A stretch of 64,000 bases of DNA from Oscillospiraceae bacterium (GCA_910575265.1 CAJTEA010000001.1:310001-374000); one strand, 5' to 3'. Shown: positions 24,925 through 33,816, counted from the stretch's first letter. The notes: generated by a model not told the origin, from the letters alone. Numbers and translations: made by a program.

Positions 24925-25703
24925 GCCGCCCACCCCTTTCCCCATTTGGCCAGACAGGCCCGGAGGAGGCGCTCCAGCGCCATGCTCAGGGCCACCGTTA
25001 CCGCCGTCCAGGCGAACAGTTCCGGGATGTCCAGATAGTATTTTGTATAGTAGATGCGCTGACCCAGGGAGGGGTCCGGGAGGCACAGCACCTCGGCGGC
25101 CACCCCGGACTTCCAGGCCAGCCCGGCGGCGTTGGTCAGGGCGGTGAGAATGTAGGGCCGCAGAGAGGGCAGATAAACCAGCTTTCCCGTTTTAAAACGG
25201 GAAAACCGGTATGCCTTTGCCAGCTCCAGCAGCTTCCGGTCCACGGCTCGGATGCCCTGGGACAGACTGTCCCACACAACCGGCAGGACCATCAGGGCAG
25301 AGATGACCGCCGGAACCCGGTTTCGCCCCGTCCACAGCAGAACCAGCAGAATGAAGGAAGCCACCGGCGCGGCCCGCGCCACCCGAATAGCGGGGGAAAG
25401 CAGCCGGTCGCACCAGCGGGACCCGTGGGTCACCACGGCCAGAGCGGCGCCCAGCAGGACGCCGCACATCAGGCCGACGGCAATCCGGCCCAGAGAGGCC
25501 AGAACAACAGCCCAGAAGTCCCCGGTTCCAAGCATGGATACAAGGGCGTTCCAAACGGAAATGGGGTAGGGCAGCAGCAGCTCGTTGCCACGGCCATCGA
25601 CATGACGGTCCACCAAAAGGGCGCAGACCTGCCAGACCCCCACCCAGAAGGCGGGGGCCGGAAGGACGTATAAAACCTTTTTCAGGGGCTTAGTCCACTC
25701 CAT
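24921..25703 (-). CDS. ABC transporter permease (SsuC/TauC/ThiX type)
   Basis: About 260 residues with six hydrophobic helices and the binding-protein-dependent permease loop ([35 protein letters not shown]), which contacts the ATPase. The reading could start at 25718, overlapping the binding-protein gene by 29 bp, or at the inner ATG 25703; the latter fits homologous lengths. It forms the channel of the importer. Confidence 0.83.
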   Translation of the reverse strand: MEWTKPLKKVLYVLPAPAFWVGVWQVCALLVDRHVDGRGNELLLPYPISVWNALVSMLGTGDFWAVVLASLGRIAVGLMCGVLLGAALAVVTHGSRWCDRLLSPAIRVARAAPVASFILLVLLWTGRNRVPAVISALMVLPVVWDSLSQGIRAVDRKLLELAKAYRFSRFKTGKLVYLPSLRPYILTALTNAAGLAWKSGVAAEVLCLPDPSLGQRIYYTKYYLDIPELFAWTAVTVALSMALERLLRACLAKWGKGWAA

Positions 25704-26814
25704 AGTAGAAGGAGTCATAGGGCAGGCCGCCGCCGATGGACTTGGGCTCCACCTGGAACAGGATGGTGTAGTAGTCCTCCAGCATATCCTTCATCTCCCG
25801 GCCGGTGACGAAGGTGAGGGAACACTGAGGGATAGCCGAGGCAGCCACCGTCGCATTTGGGGTAAATTCGTACTGGGCCACCATTGCCGGGGGAGAACTG
25901 GGCCCGGAGAGCTGGCCGCTCTCCTCGTTGCCGTTAATATAGTCGATGGATTTCTCATATGCGGACAGGAATCCCTCCACTCCCTGGGGATTCTCCTCAA
26001 TATACTCCGTACGGGCTACCACACAGCCCATAGGCAGGGGGGAGTCCTCCAGCTCCTCCCAGGCCTGTGAGAGGGAGACGGCCTCCCGGACGCCGCTGTC
26101 CTTCACCAGCAGGGCAGTGGCGGCGGGGACGGGGAGCATGCAGATGCCCGCGTGGTCGGAGGTCATTTTCACGGTGATTTCCTGGGGGGTGAGCCACTCA
26201 ATATTGACCTCGGAGGGGTCCACGCCGTTCCCCTTCAGCAGATGGTTTAAAATGTGCTCCGGGTTGGCCCCCTTGGTGTTGGAGGGGGCGTAGAGGGTTT
26301 TTCCGGACAGATCAGCCATAGAGTGAACCGTGTCCCCCTTTTCTAAGATATAGAGCACCCCCAGGGTGTTCACGGCCAGAACCTGGATAGCCCCGTCGCT
26401 TTGTGCGTAGAGGTTGGCGGCGGCGTTGGTGGCGATGGCGGCGATATCCACGTCCTTGTTAACCAGGGCAGCCTGGACCTGGGTGTTGTCGGTGACCACC
26501 TGATAGGAAGCGATGGGGCTGGCGGGGGCGTTGGCGTCGTGGTCCGACATCAGCTTGGCGGCCCCCACGCCGGTGGGGCCGGAGAGGACCATGAAGTTGG
26601 GAAGCCGGTCGCTGGCTGCGCTGGTATCTCCGGAAATGTCCCCGGAACTGTCAGACTTGCTGGTATCCCCCGGCTGGCTGGAGCTGGAGCTATCGGAGGA
26701 GGACGCGCCGGGGGCGGAGGAGCCGGAGCCGTCAGCGGCGGTCTTGGGCCCGCAGCCCGCCAGCAGAGACAGGGCCAGAGCGGCGGTAAGGAGCAGGGAG
26801 AGGGATCGTTTCAT
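25690..26814 (-). CDS. ABC transporter substrate-binding lipoprotein (NMT1/SsuA-like)
   Basis: A 374-residue lipoprotein (lipobox LLAGC), a Ser/Gly/Asp-rich linker to about residue 70, then a periplasmic-binding fold of the NMT1/THI5/SsuA class. Visible pieces are VLSGPTGVGAAKLM, DVDIAAIATNAAANLY and SGKTLYAPSNTKGANPEHIL. Such proteins bind sulphonates, nitrate or pyrimidine precursors; the ligand here is not readable from sequence. It lies 20 bp after the Crp/Fnr gene. Confidence 0.83.
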   Translation of the reverse strand: MKRSLSLLLTAALALSLLAGCGPKTAADGSGSSAPGASSSDSSSSSQPGDTSKSDSSGDISGDTSAASDRLPNFMVLSGPTGVGAAKLMSDHDANAPASPIASYQVVTDNTQVQAALVNKDVDIAAIATNAAANLYAQSDGAIQVLAVNTLGVLYILEKGDTVHSMADLSGKTLYAPSNTKGANPEHILNHLLKGNGVDPSEVNIEWLTPQEITVKMTSDHAGICMLPVPAATALLVKDSGVREAVSLSQAWEELEDSPLPMGCVVARTEYIEENPQGVEGFLSAYEKSIDYINGNEESGQLSGPSSPPAMVAQYEFTPNATVAASAIPQCSLTFVTGREMKDMLEDYYTILFQVEPKSIGGGLPYDSFYYGVD

Positions 26815-26834
26815 GGTAAATCATCCTTTCTTGT

Positions 26835-27479
26835 TTACAGGACCGTTTCCAGTCCTGCGGGGTCCACGATGGTGATGGCCTTGCCTTCGCGGAAAATCAG
26901 GCCGCTGTTCTCCAGAACGGAAAAGGCCCGGTAGAGGGAGGCCCGGCTCACCCCCAGCCGCTGGCACAGCTGGGTGGCGGGACAGGTGACCGTTCCGCCG
27001 CCAGACGCCAGCAGGTAGCGGGCCAGCTTGCCCTCCACCCCCGGCTGGGCCAGGGTCTGGAGCCGCCCGGACAGGAACCGGATCCGTCCGGTGAGGTAAC
27101 GGAGATAGTTTTCCCGGATTTGACTCTGTTCAGCCAGCAGGCGGTCCATCAGGGACTGCTCCAGCATCAGGCAGGAGCTGGGACATTTGGCGGTGATGGT
27201 GGAGGCGAACTCCGCCTCATCGCTGTACAGCGCGGCGGCCCCGAACAGATCCCCCGGCCCCAGTGCGCTGACGGCCAGAGCTCCCTTGGTCACCTGGAGC
27301 TGTCCGGACAGCACCACCCCCAGGCTGCGGCGAAAGTGTCGGGGGCTGTACACCGTCTGTCCGGGCTGAAACTCCGCCCGCTCCGCCTCCTCCGCCAAAC
27401 AGCGCGGAACATCCCGCGCCATTCCCCGGAACAGGGGGCAGGCGGACAGCAGAGCGGTTTCTTCCTCTGTAAGCGGCAA
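26835..27479 (-). CDS. Crp/Fnr family transcriptional regulator
   Basis: A cyclic-nucleotide-binding-like sensor domain (residues 5-125; GDLFGAAALYSDEAEFASTI) followed by a DNA-binding winged helix (CQRLGVSRASLYRAFSVLENSGLI). A TTG at 27479 with GGAGG eight bases upstream is the likely start; the frame stays open to another TTG at 27494, but that lies within the Shine-Dalgarno. There is no N-terminal four-cysteine cluster as in FNR. It leads the ABC operon and probably controls its own promoter through the palindrome at 27491-27518. Confidence 0.85.
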   Translation of the reverse strand: MPLTEEETALLSACPLFRGMARDVPRCLAEEAERAEFQPGQTVYSPRHFRRSLGVVLSGQLQVTKGALAVSALGPGDLFGAAALYSDEAEFASTITAKCPSSCLMLEQSLMDRLLAEQSQIRENYLRYLTGRIRFLSGRLQTLAQPGVEGKLARYLLASGGGTVTCPATQLCQRLGVSRASLYRAFSVLENSGLIFREGKAITIVDPAGLETVL

Positions 27480-27490
27480 ACCCGTCGCCT

Positions 27491-27518
27491 CCAAACTGTC
27501 TTATTTGAGACAGTTTGG
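27491..27518. promoter_or_regulatory. operator palindrome for the Crp/Fnr regulator
   Basis: CCAAACTGTCT-N6-AGACAGTTTGG, a perfect 11-bp inverted repeat with a 6-bp centre. The TGTCT-N6-AGACA core has the half-site spacing of Crp sites. It starts at the -10 box and runs over the transcription start to the ribosome site. Confidence 0.82.
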
Positions 27519-27547
27519 ATTATACCGGAGGAGTCAGGAAATGTCAA
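27519..27547 (-). promoter_or_regulatory. promoter of the Crp/Fnr-ABC operon
   Basis: Minus-strand TTGACA (27547-27542), exactly 17 bp, then TATAAT (27524-27519): a consensus sigma-A promoter. Confidence 0.88.
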
Positions 27548-27578
27548 CCCCGGCAGCCCAAAAAGCTGCCGGGGTTTT
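27548..27578. terminator. hairpin after the rubrerythrin gene
   Basis: A 10-bp stem CCCCGGCAGC with its complement and a loop of seven bases; TTTT follows on the plus side. It lies between the rubrerythrin stop and the -35 box of the next promoter. Confidence 0.6.
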
Positions 27579-27586
27579 CCGTGCGC

Positions 27587-28147
27587 CTATTCGTAATACT
27601 CGGCCATCTCAAAGGCGCCGATGGCCTGACACACATCGCAGACATCGGGGCGTTCCTCAAATACCGCGCCGCAGAACTGGCAGCGGTAACCGGTTTTTTT
27701 CTCCCGGGGGACCGGCTCGTCCTGAACGTGGGCGGGAGCCTGTTCCGGGGCGGTCTGGCTCAGCTTGGCCAGCAGGGTCATGAAGCGGCTTTCGTGGCCG
27801 CGCTCAATGGCCGCCACCTTCTCAAACATGACAGCGATGTCCTCCAGTCCCTCGGCCCGGGCCTGGGCGGCGAAGCCGGGGTACATATCGTGCCACTCGC
27901 TGTACTCCCCCATAGCGGCCTGGGTCAGGCACTCCCTGGTGTCGGTGGGCTTGCCGTTGAGCAGCTCGAACCAGAATTTGGCGTGCGTCATCTCGTTGTT
28001 TGCCATCTGCTCAAAGGCGGCGGCGATCTCCTCGTCCCCGCTGGCCCGGGCGGCCATGGCGAAGTAGGTGTACTTGTTCCGGGCAATGGATTCCCCGGCC
28101 AGGGCTTTGCGGAGATTTTCCGCGGTTTTGGTATCCTTGATGTCCAT
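27587..28147 (-). CDS. rubrerythrin family protein
   Basis: A 186-residue non-haem iron protein that reduces hydrogen peroxide in anaerobes. The ferritin-like diiron domain has the expected helices (ENLRKALAGESIARNKYTYFA; EMTHAKFWFELL; ERGHESRF) with their Glu/His ligands. The C-terminus is a rubredoxin-like CQFCG...CDVCQ site. ATG 28147 is chosen because AAGGAGG lies just upstream. It closes the long operon that starts with the fumarase alpha gene, 30 bp after the preceding stop. Confidence 0.88.
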   Translation of the reverse strand: MDIKDTKTAENLRKALAGESIARNKYTYFAMAARASGDEEIAAAFEQMANNEMTHAKFWFELLNGKPTDTRECLTQAAMGEYSEWHDMYPGFAAQARAEGLEDIAVMFEKVAAIERGHESRFMTLLAKLSQTAPEQAPAHVQDEPVPREKKTGYRCQFCGAVFEERPDVCDVCQAIGAFEMAEYYE

Positions 28148-28177
28148 CTTCAGGTCCTCCTTAAACATAAATTGAAT

Positions 28178-29560
28178 TTACGAATCGCTTCCGCCGTACA
28201 GCTCCGGCCGGAATACCCCATCCTCGCCCCGGCTCCAGGCGGTGCCTGGCTCGGAGTCCAGCAGAGGGATAATGTCCGGGTCGTAGTTGCAGACGGTGTT
28301 CAGGGCGTACACCGCGCTTCGGTCCGGGTCGCTCATGTAGGCACCATCCTCGTCCCCGGCAAAAAACCGCCAGCCGCTGTCCCAATCTTTGTCGCCGGCC
28401 TCCGGCGTTTCCCGGTAGCAGTAGCCCACTAGGGCCCCATCCACCGCAATGCGGTCGGTGGCGATGCAACCCTGGGGGCCTTCGCCGTCATAGAGGTGCT
28501 TGATCTCCTCCATAGGGACTGCGTAGGATTTGGGGGGGCGGTCGGAGCAGACGTTGGGCCGCTCCGGGTCCACCACCTCCAGCAGCTCCCTGGGGAAGCG
28601 GGACAGCAGCGTTTCTGCGTCGTGGGACAGCTTAAACTGGGCCTCCTCAAAGTAGAGGGGGATCATCTGATAAAAATTGACCTCGTCTCCGCCGGGGAGG
28701 GGACAGCAGACGGCCTCCGGGTCGAAAGCTTTGGGCTCTGTCAGAATCACGGAGCACAGCTTGGTGTTGGGAGCAAAGGGTGCGTCGTCGGGATTGGAGA
28801 TGGTGTGGCCCCAGCCCAGCCAGCTGTCCTCATTGATGGGCAGGCGGGCCAGGATTTTCAGCCAGCGGATGGGCCAGTACCACTCCTCCCCCTCCTGGCT
28901 GATTTTCCAGTCCGGAGGCAGGGTGACAATGATCTCCGCCCGCTCCAGCTTCCTGTCCGCCAGCTCCTCCGGCACATTCATCCGGTGGGCTCCCATGCCA
29001 AAGGTGGACAGGACGTAGTAATTCCGCTCCGGGGTGGGCTTCATGATGTAGATATCCACGTGGATATCAGGGGACATGATCTCGTGGAACACGTTGTCGC
29101 AGGGACCGAAGTACCGCTCCAGATGGGCCTCCACCGCGTCCCAGTCCCCCTGTTCGTACATCTCCGGATGACACTGCTTGGCGGCGATATACTTTTCGCA
29201 CTCCTTAATGAAGTACTTGGCATCCTCATCCTCCGGGTCCAGCTCCAGGGTCCGCTGGAAGCAGGACAGGGCCTCCTCCTCCCGGTCCTGGCAGAACAGG
29301 GAGTAGCCCAGGCGGTAGTGCCACAGGGGGTCGTTCCGGCCCTCGTCCGCCACGGAGCGCAGCAGCTCCTCCGCCCGCTCCAGCTGGGCTTCGGCCTCCG
29401 GCTTGTCCAGGTCGGCGATGTTGTTGTAGGCCCGGGCCAGCTGACAGGTGAGGGTATAGTCCAGCGTTTGGGTGTTGGACAGCGTTTCCAGACAGTCAAT
29501 AATCTTCTGGTACTCGTCCTCCTGGTTCCATTGATCCAGGAGAGCTAAAAAGTCGTCCAT
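28178..29560 (-). CDS. TPR + suppressor-of-fused-like + DUF2185 protein
   Basis: A 460-residue soluble protein in three parts. Residues 1-135 are TPR-like helices (LWHYRLGYSLFCQDREEEALSCFQRTLELDPEDEDA). About 140-330 resemble a SUFU domain (VFHEIMSPDIHVDIYIMKPT; LPPDW; WPIRWLKILARLP; FYQMIPLYFEEAQFKL). About 365-455 resemble DUF2185 (VGYCYRETPEAGDKDWDSGWRFFAGDEDGAYM). Both latter domains are known in immunity proteins of polymorphic toxin systems. No toxin is seen beside it. A strong ribosome site (AAAGGAGG) precedes ATG. Confidence 0.75.
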   Translation of the reverse strand: MDDFLALLDQWNQEDEYQKIIDCLETLSNTQTLDYTLTCQLARAYNNIADLDKPEAEAQLERAEELLRSVADEGRNDPLWHYRLGYSLFCQDREEEALSCFQRTLELDPEDEDAKYFIKECEKYIAAKQCHPEMYEQGDWDAVEAHLERYFGPCDNVFHEIMSPDIHVDIYIMKPTPERNYYVLSTFGMGAHRMNVPEELADRKLERAEIIVTLPPDWKISQEGEEWYWPIRWLKILARLPINEDSWLGWGHTISNPDDAPFAPNTKLCSVILTEPKAFDPEAVCCPLPGGDEVNFYQMIPLYFEEAQFKLSHDAETLLSRFPRELLEVVDPERPNVCSDRPPKSYAVPMEEIKHLYDGEGPQGCIATDRIAVDGALVGYCYRETPEAGDKDWDSGWRFFAGDEDGAYMSDPDRSAVYALNTVCNYDPDIIPLLDSEPGTAWSRGEDGVFRPELYGGSDS

Positions 29561-29563
29561 AGA

Positions 29564-30349
29564 TCACGCCTCCTTTCTCTGTTTCAGGCCGATACCGTCC
29601 GAGTCCCCCCGGAAGGTGTGGAAGGCGGCCCAGTCCACCGGGGCGCCCCCGAAGACCTCCGCGGCGGCGTCCAGCAGGGTTTTCAGATCCCAGGCGATAA
29701 AGTCCAGATAGCCCAGGCTGGTGCCGGTAGACCCGCCGGTGAAGGTAACGATGCCCTCGCCGCACCGGGCAGTGATGGCCTGCTCCAGCTGGTCCCGCAG
29801 GTCCAGAATGTCCTTCCGGTCCACCCCGTCCAGGGGGTAGTAGAAGAAGCCAGGGATCACGCCGTCCTGGTGGAGGCGGTCCATATAGTAGTTGTCCCCC
29901 TGGAAATAGGCGTTGATCAGAGGGACGCAGCAGGTCACCCCGGCATAGACGTCCTGGCGCGGAGCCCAGTCCTCCGCCTGAGAGGGTTCCCCTTGATAGG
30001 CGGACCAGCGCTCACAGGCGTTTTCCGGATCGCCGGAACGTGCCCAGCCCTCCAGGTCCAGAGCCGCGACAAAGCCGGCCAGCTGGAACAGCCGGGTCCT
30101 GTCCCCCTCGGGAGACAGGATCAGCTCATACTTCTCCCCGCCGCGGCCCAATTCAAAGGCTGGGTTGGAAAAAGCGGGAGAAAGCAGCTCAGCGCACCGG
30201 GACACCAGCGGCTCGCTCACCGCCTCCCGGTCTTTCTGGTCCATCAGGGCGCGCAGCTCACGCTCCCCAGCCAGGAAGGCGTCCCAGGCCTCTCTGGTCC
30301 GGACCCGAAAGGGCTTTACGCCAATGGGCAGAGATAAATTTTCCTCCAT
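29564..30349 (-). CDS. hypothetical protein in the fumarase-immunity-like operon
   Basis: A 261-residue soluble protein without signal peptide or membrane helix. Features are an acidic N-terminal helical half and a C-terminal part with TFTGGSTGTSLGYLDFIAWDL. AAGGAGG lies before ATG, and it ends 3 bp before the TPR-SUFU gene. I do not recognise a family; its company suggests an immunity or accessory role (inference). Confidence 0.6.
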   Translation of the reverse strand: MEENLSLPIGVKPFRVRTREAWDAFLAGERELRALMDQKDREAVSEPLVSRCAELLSPAFSNPAFELGRGGEKYELILSPEGDRTRLFQLAGFVAALDLEGWARSGDPENACERWSAYQGEPSQAEDWAPRQDVYAGVTCCVPLINAYFQGDNYYMDRLHQDGVIPGFFYYPLDGVDRKDILDLRDQLEQAITARCGEGIVTFTGGSTGTSLGYLDFIAWDLKTLLDAAAEVFGGAPVDWAAFHTFRGDSDGIGLKQRKEA

Positions 30350-30361
30350 GATGATTCCTCC

Positions 30362-30485
30362 TTACTGATTGGCCTGGCCGTTCCCCTCCCGCGTCCGGTA
30401 GCCGTTGACCCGCCAGATGGGGCTGAGACTGGTCTCGTCCCACCACTTGTCCCAGCCGCTCAGGCCGTAGTGCCGCTCCTTACCG
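30362..30485 (-). pseudogene. fragment similar to the C-terminal part of the neighbouring 422-residue protein
   Basis: One minus-strand frame reads GLSGWDKWWDETSLSPIWRV then NGYRTREGNGQANQ and stop. It resembles residues in the neighbouring gene (PWDNGGGAHLWSDDTSDGPVWRVNAYRIREGD). It has no start codon or ribosome site. It looks like a partial duplicate left behind by recombination. Confidence 0.5.
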
Positions 30486-31754
30486 TTATTTCCACGCCTG
30501 GACGGTTTCCGCGCGCACGGCGCCGCTGACCACTGAGACGCGGCCGATCAGCTCGGCCACTTGGCCCAGGTCGCCGGGATCGGAGCAGGTCGCGGTGAGG
30601 AAAAACAGCGACGGTCCGGCGATTACCTCACACTCCGCCTGATAGAGCCGCTCTCCCTCCTCCCGGATCTCCCGCCAGCCCCAGCGCAGGGCGCCGCCCT
30701 TCAGCGTTCGGCCCTCCACGCCGTGGAGGGTATTCAAATTGTCGGTAAACCGGGCGTCCCCCTCCCGTATACGGTAGGCGTTCACCCGCCAGACCGGACC
30801 GTCGCTGGTGTCATCGCTCCAGAGATGGGCGCCGCCTCCGTTGTCCCAGGGCTCCCAGCGGTAGAGGTAAGCGCCGGGGAGGGTGACGCGCAGCGTGCCC
30901 AGGGCGTGGGTGACAAGGCCCTTGCGGTAGCCGGGGGAGAACTCCTCCTTCAGCTCCGGCCCCTCGGGCAGGCTGGGGGCCCGGTCCGCGAGGGCGCAGA
31001 CCTCCAGATAAGCGCTCCGGGGCAGAGGCAGACCGGGGTCCAGCCGGGCCGCCCGCTCCAGGTCGTCCAAAATCGAGTTGTTGACGGCGGTATCCTCCAG
31101 ACCGCGGGTGGAGGGGGCAAAGCGGCAGGCTTCCCACAGGGTATTGATGGCGCGGTTGCGGAAAAAGCGGGCGTCCTGGGTCCGGCCGTTCCAGAGGAAA
31201 AACCGCTCCGCCAGGGCCTCAATGCCTCCCCGCTCCGCCATCTCCGCCAGCTCCGACAGACGGAAGCGGCCCATGGGGGTGATCACCGTGTCCGGGATGT
31301 CCTCCGGGGCGTACTGCTCCAGATCCCAGCACAGCTGTATACCGGATACCCCCTTGCCGCTCTCCTGACGGCACACGTCCACCAGAGTATTCAGCCAGGG
31401 GTAAAAGTGCTCTTCCTTCATGCGCTGGAAATCCCGGTGGCGGAAAAAGCCGGTCTCGTCCTGTGCGTTCAGGCTGTGAATGGGCAGATTGTCCAGCAGC
31501 TCCACCGCCGCCCGGTGCAGTCCCGCTCCCGCGGGTGTGGATACGCACTCCCCACGCACCGTCCAGGGCCCAGCGGGGTCCTCCCCGGGCCGCCACAGGA
31601 TGGTCAGCTCACCCCCCAGGGGGCACATCACCACCTTAAGCCCTCTTTCCCCGGCGCCCAGGCGGTAGTTTCGCTCCTCCGCCAGAATTTTCGCCGCCTC
31701 CAGCAGCACCTCCGGCCGGTCCGTTTCGCCGGTAAACCGCAAGCGGATGCTCAT
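30486..31754 (-). CDS. hypothetical protein, 422 residues
   Basis: A soluble protein with no recognised domain. Tryptophan-rich text near residue 300 (YRWEPWDNGGGAHLW) recurs in the fragment at 30362. Its ATG overlaps the stop of the fumarase beta gene (ATGA), so its translation is coupled to a housekeeping enzyme gene. Codon use resembles that of the neighbours. Function unknown. Confidence 0.6.
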   Translation of the reverse strand: MSIRLRFTGETDRPEVLLEAAKILAEERNYRLGAGERGLKVVMCPLGGELTILWRPGEDPAGPWTVRGECVSTPAGAGLHRAAVELLDNLPIHSLNAQDETGFFRHRDFQRMKEEHFYPWLNTLVDVCRQESGKGVSGIQLCWDLEQYAPEDIPDTVITPMGRFRLSELAEMAERGGIEALAERFFLWNGRTQDARFFRNRAINTLWEACRFAPSTRGLEDTAVNNSILDDLERAARLDPGLPLPRSAYLEVCALADRAPSLPEGPELKEEFSPGYRKGLVTHALGTLRVTLPGAYLYRWEPWDNGGGAHLWSDDTSDGPVWRVNAYRIREGDARFTDNLNTLHGVEGRTLKGGALRWGWREIREEGERLYQAECEVIAGPSLFFLTATCSDPGDLGQVAELIGRVSVVSGAVRAETVQAWK

Positions 31755-32311
31755 GTTGCTCCCCTTTCCAGATACGTGGCCGGGCCGCTCTCATAGAGGT
31801 CGCCGCCGTGGGGGTCCAGAATGACGGTGAGGGGCATATCGGCCACCTCCAGGCGGCGCACCGCCTCACAGCCCAGGTCCTCCCAGCAGATGATCTCCAG
31901 CTTCCGGACGCTGGAGGCCATCAGCGCCCCCGCGCCCCCCAGGGCGGCTAAGTAGACCGCGCCGTTTCGCGCCACCGCCTCCTTGACAGCGGCGTTCCGG
32001 GCGCCCTTGCCGATCATGACCGCCTGCCCCAGGTCCAGCAGCCGGGGGGAGTAGGCGTCCATCCGCCCGCTGGTGGTGGGCCCGGCGGAGCCGATTACCT
32101 CCCCAGGCCGCTCCGGGGTGGGGCCCACATAGTACAGCGCCGAGCCCTCCACCGGAAAGGGCAGATCCTTCCCGGCGTCCAGCAGCTCCATCATCCGCTT
32201 GTGGGCCGCGTCCCGGGCGGTGTACACCACCCCGGACAGCAGCACCGTGTCCCCCGTTTTCAGCGGGGCCAGATCCTCCCGGGTGACAGGAGTGGTCAGT
32301 TTGTATTGCAT
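31751..32311 (-). CDS. fumarate hydratase / class I dehydratase, beta subunit
   Basis: A 186-residue C-terminal-type subunit of iron-sulphur fumarase (or L-tartrate dehydratase). Visible motifs are LSGVVYTARDAAHKRM, GPTPERPGEVIGSAGPTTSGRMD and MIGKGARNAAVKEA. With the alpha subunit at 32977 it would interconvert fumarate and malate. GGAGG eight bases before ATG 32311 sets the start. An unrelated gene separates it from alpha, which is unusual. Confidence 0.88.
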   Translation of the reverse strand: MQYKLTTPVTREDLAPLKTGDTVLLSGVVYTARDAAHKRMMELLDAGKDLPFPVEGSALYYVGPTPERPGEVIGSAGPTTSGRMDAYSPRLLDLGQAVMIGKGARNAAVKEAVARNGAVYLAALGGAGALMASSVRKLEIICWEDLGCEAVRRLEVADMPLTVILDPHGGDLYESGPATYLERGAT

Positions 32312-32324
32312 AAAAACGCCTCCA

Positions 32325-32975
32325 TTATTGGAATAGCTGTTCAAAAACTGCGAACGTCTCCTCGCTCATCCGCCGGGTAGCGGTGAGGCTGCTGGACAGC
32401 ACGCTACCATTGGCGGTGAATTTCAGCGGTTTTTCCTTGCTTTTCGGGTAGCCGAAGCGCAGCTCGGGCAGCACCTCGTCGGGAAGCTGGCGGGGCTCAA
32501 TGGAGGAGCCCTCCTCCCCCCACACCGCCCACTTGGAACAGCAGTTAAAGGGATTCTGGTGCTCCAGGTGGGGTTTCTCCACCTGCTGGGACAGGGGAAT
32601 GACGCGCGCGCCCTCTGGCACATCATTCAAAGAGTTGTAGTGCTTACAATCCCAACTCCAATAATAAGGGTATCCGCGGTGGTCCAGGGTTTCCTCAACA
32701 ATTCCGTCCGGGATCAGCGCGCTGTGCCGGGTCCCCAGTTCCCGCATGGTGTAGTCAAAGGCGGGTTCCCGGTGGGTCACAGGCAGGCGGGCCAGTACGT
32801 ACAGGTGCTTTCGCGCGTAGGTGACCGGAAAGACCACGTCCCCCACCTGGATGGAGGCGATGGTGGGCATCCGGCTGTGGATGCTCCCATAGACCACCTT
32901 GATGGGTCCGGTATCCCCCGCCTTTTTGATCTCCTTCCACCGGTCCTGGGGCCAGCAGACCATATATCCGGCCAT
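32325..32975 (-). CDS. hypothetical protein inserted between the two fumarase subunits
   Basis: A 216-residue soluble protein starting MAGYMVCWPQDRW. It is rich in aromatic residues and has no recognised domain. It begins one base after the fumarase alpha stop and ends 13 bp before the beta start, so it is fully embedded in the operon. Its character (single domain, Trp/Tyr-rich, no catalytic signature) recalls immunity-type proteins (inference). Confidence 0.6.
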   Translation of the reverse strand: MAGYMVCWPQDRWKEIKKAGDTGPIKVVYGSIHSRMPTIASIQVGDVVFPVTYARKHLYVLARLPVTHREPAFDYTMRELGTRHSALIPDGIVEETLDHRGYPYYWSWDCKHYNSLNDVPEGARVIPLSQQVEKPHLEHQNPFNCCSKWAVWGEEGSSIEPRQLPDEVLPELRFGYPKSKEKPLKFTANGSVLSSSLTATRRMSEETFAVFEQLFQ

Positions 32976-32976
32976 C

Positions 32977-33816
32977 TCACAGCACCTCCGTTGCTCTCCG
33001 GGTGACATGACAGCTCACGTTCACCGCCACCGGCAGGCCGGCCACATGGGTGGGAGCGGTCTCGATAGCCAGCCCCAGACAGGTGGTTTTCCCGCCGAAG
33101 CCCTGGGGGCCGATGCCCAGGGCGTTGATCTCCTCCAGCAGCTCGTCCTCCAAGGACTCATAGAAGGGGTCTGGGTTGGGCTCATCCAGGGGGCGGAGCA
33201 GGGCGTGCTTGGCCAGGGCGGCTACCTTGTCAAAGGAGCCGCCGATGCCGACGCCCAGCACCACCGGCGGGCAGGGGTTGGGTCCGGCCAGCCGGACTGT
33301 TTCCACCACAAAATTTTTCACGCCCTCTACTCCATCGGCGGGCTTGAGCATGGCCAGCCGGCTCATATTCTCCGACCCGAAGCCCTTGGGGGCCACCGTG
33401 AGGGCACACCGGTCTCCGGGAACAATACGAACCGTAATAGAGGCCGGGGTGTTGTCCTCTGTGTTGATCCGGCGCAGGGGGTCGGCCACGATGGACTTGC
33501 GTAAAAAGCCCTCGCCGTAGCCCTGTCGGACCCCTTCGTGGATCGCCTCCTCAAAATTCCCCTCGATGTGGACCTCCTGGCCCAGCTCCACAAAGACGCA
33601 GGCCATCCCCGTGTCCTGACAGATGGGCAGCTTTTGATTCCAGGCCTGGAACTGGTTCTGCCGGAGCAGGTCCAGGGTCTCCTGGGCCAGAGGCCAGGGC
33701 TCAGTAAAATAAGCCCACTCCAGCGCGCGGTCCACGTCCTCGGGCAGGACGGTGTTGGCCCGGACGCACAGCCGGGCTACAGCTGTGGTAATCTCAGCGG
33801 CGGCAATAGTTCGCAT
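32977..33816 (-). CDS. fumarate hydratase / class I dehydratase, alpha subunit
   Basis: A 279-residue iron-sulphur subunit. Three cluster cysteines are visible in LPICQDTG, GPNPCPP and VNVSCHV, with FGSENMSRLAMLKP between. It is paired with the beta subunit for reversible hydration of fumarate; tartrate dehydratase is the main alternative. It is the first gene of a seven-gene minus-strand operon. Confidence 0.9.
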   Translation of the reverse strand: MRTIAAAEITTAVARLCVRANTVLPEDVDRALEWAYFTEPWPLAQETLDLLRQNQFQAWNQKLPICQDTGMACVFVELGQEVHIEGNFEEAIHEGVRQGYGEGFLRKSIVADPLRRINTEDNTPASITVRIVPGDRCALTVAPKGFGSENMSRLAMLKPADGVEGVKNFVVETVRLAGPNPCPPVVLGVGIGGSFDKVAALAKHALLRPLDEPNPDPFYESLEDELLEEINALGIGPQGFGGKTTCLGLAIETAPTHVAGLPVAVNVSCHVTRRATEVL

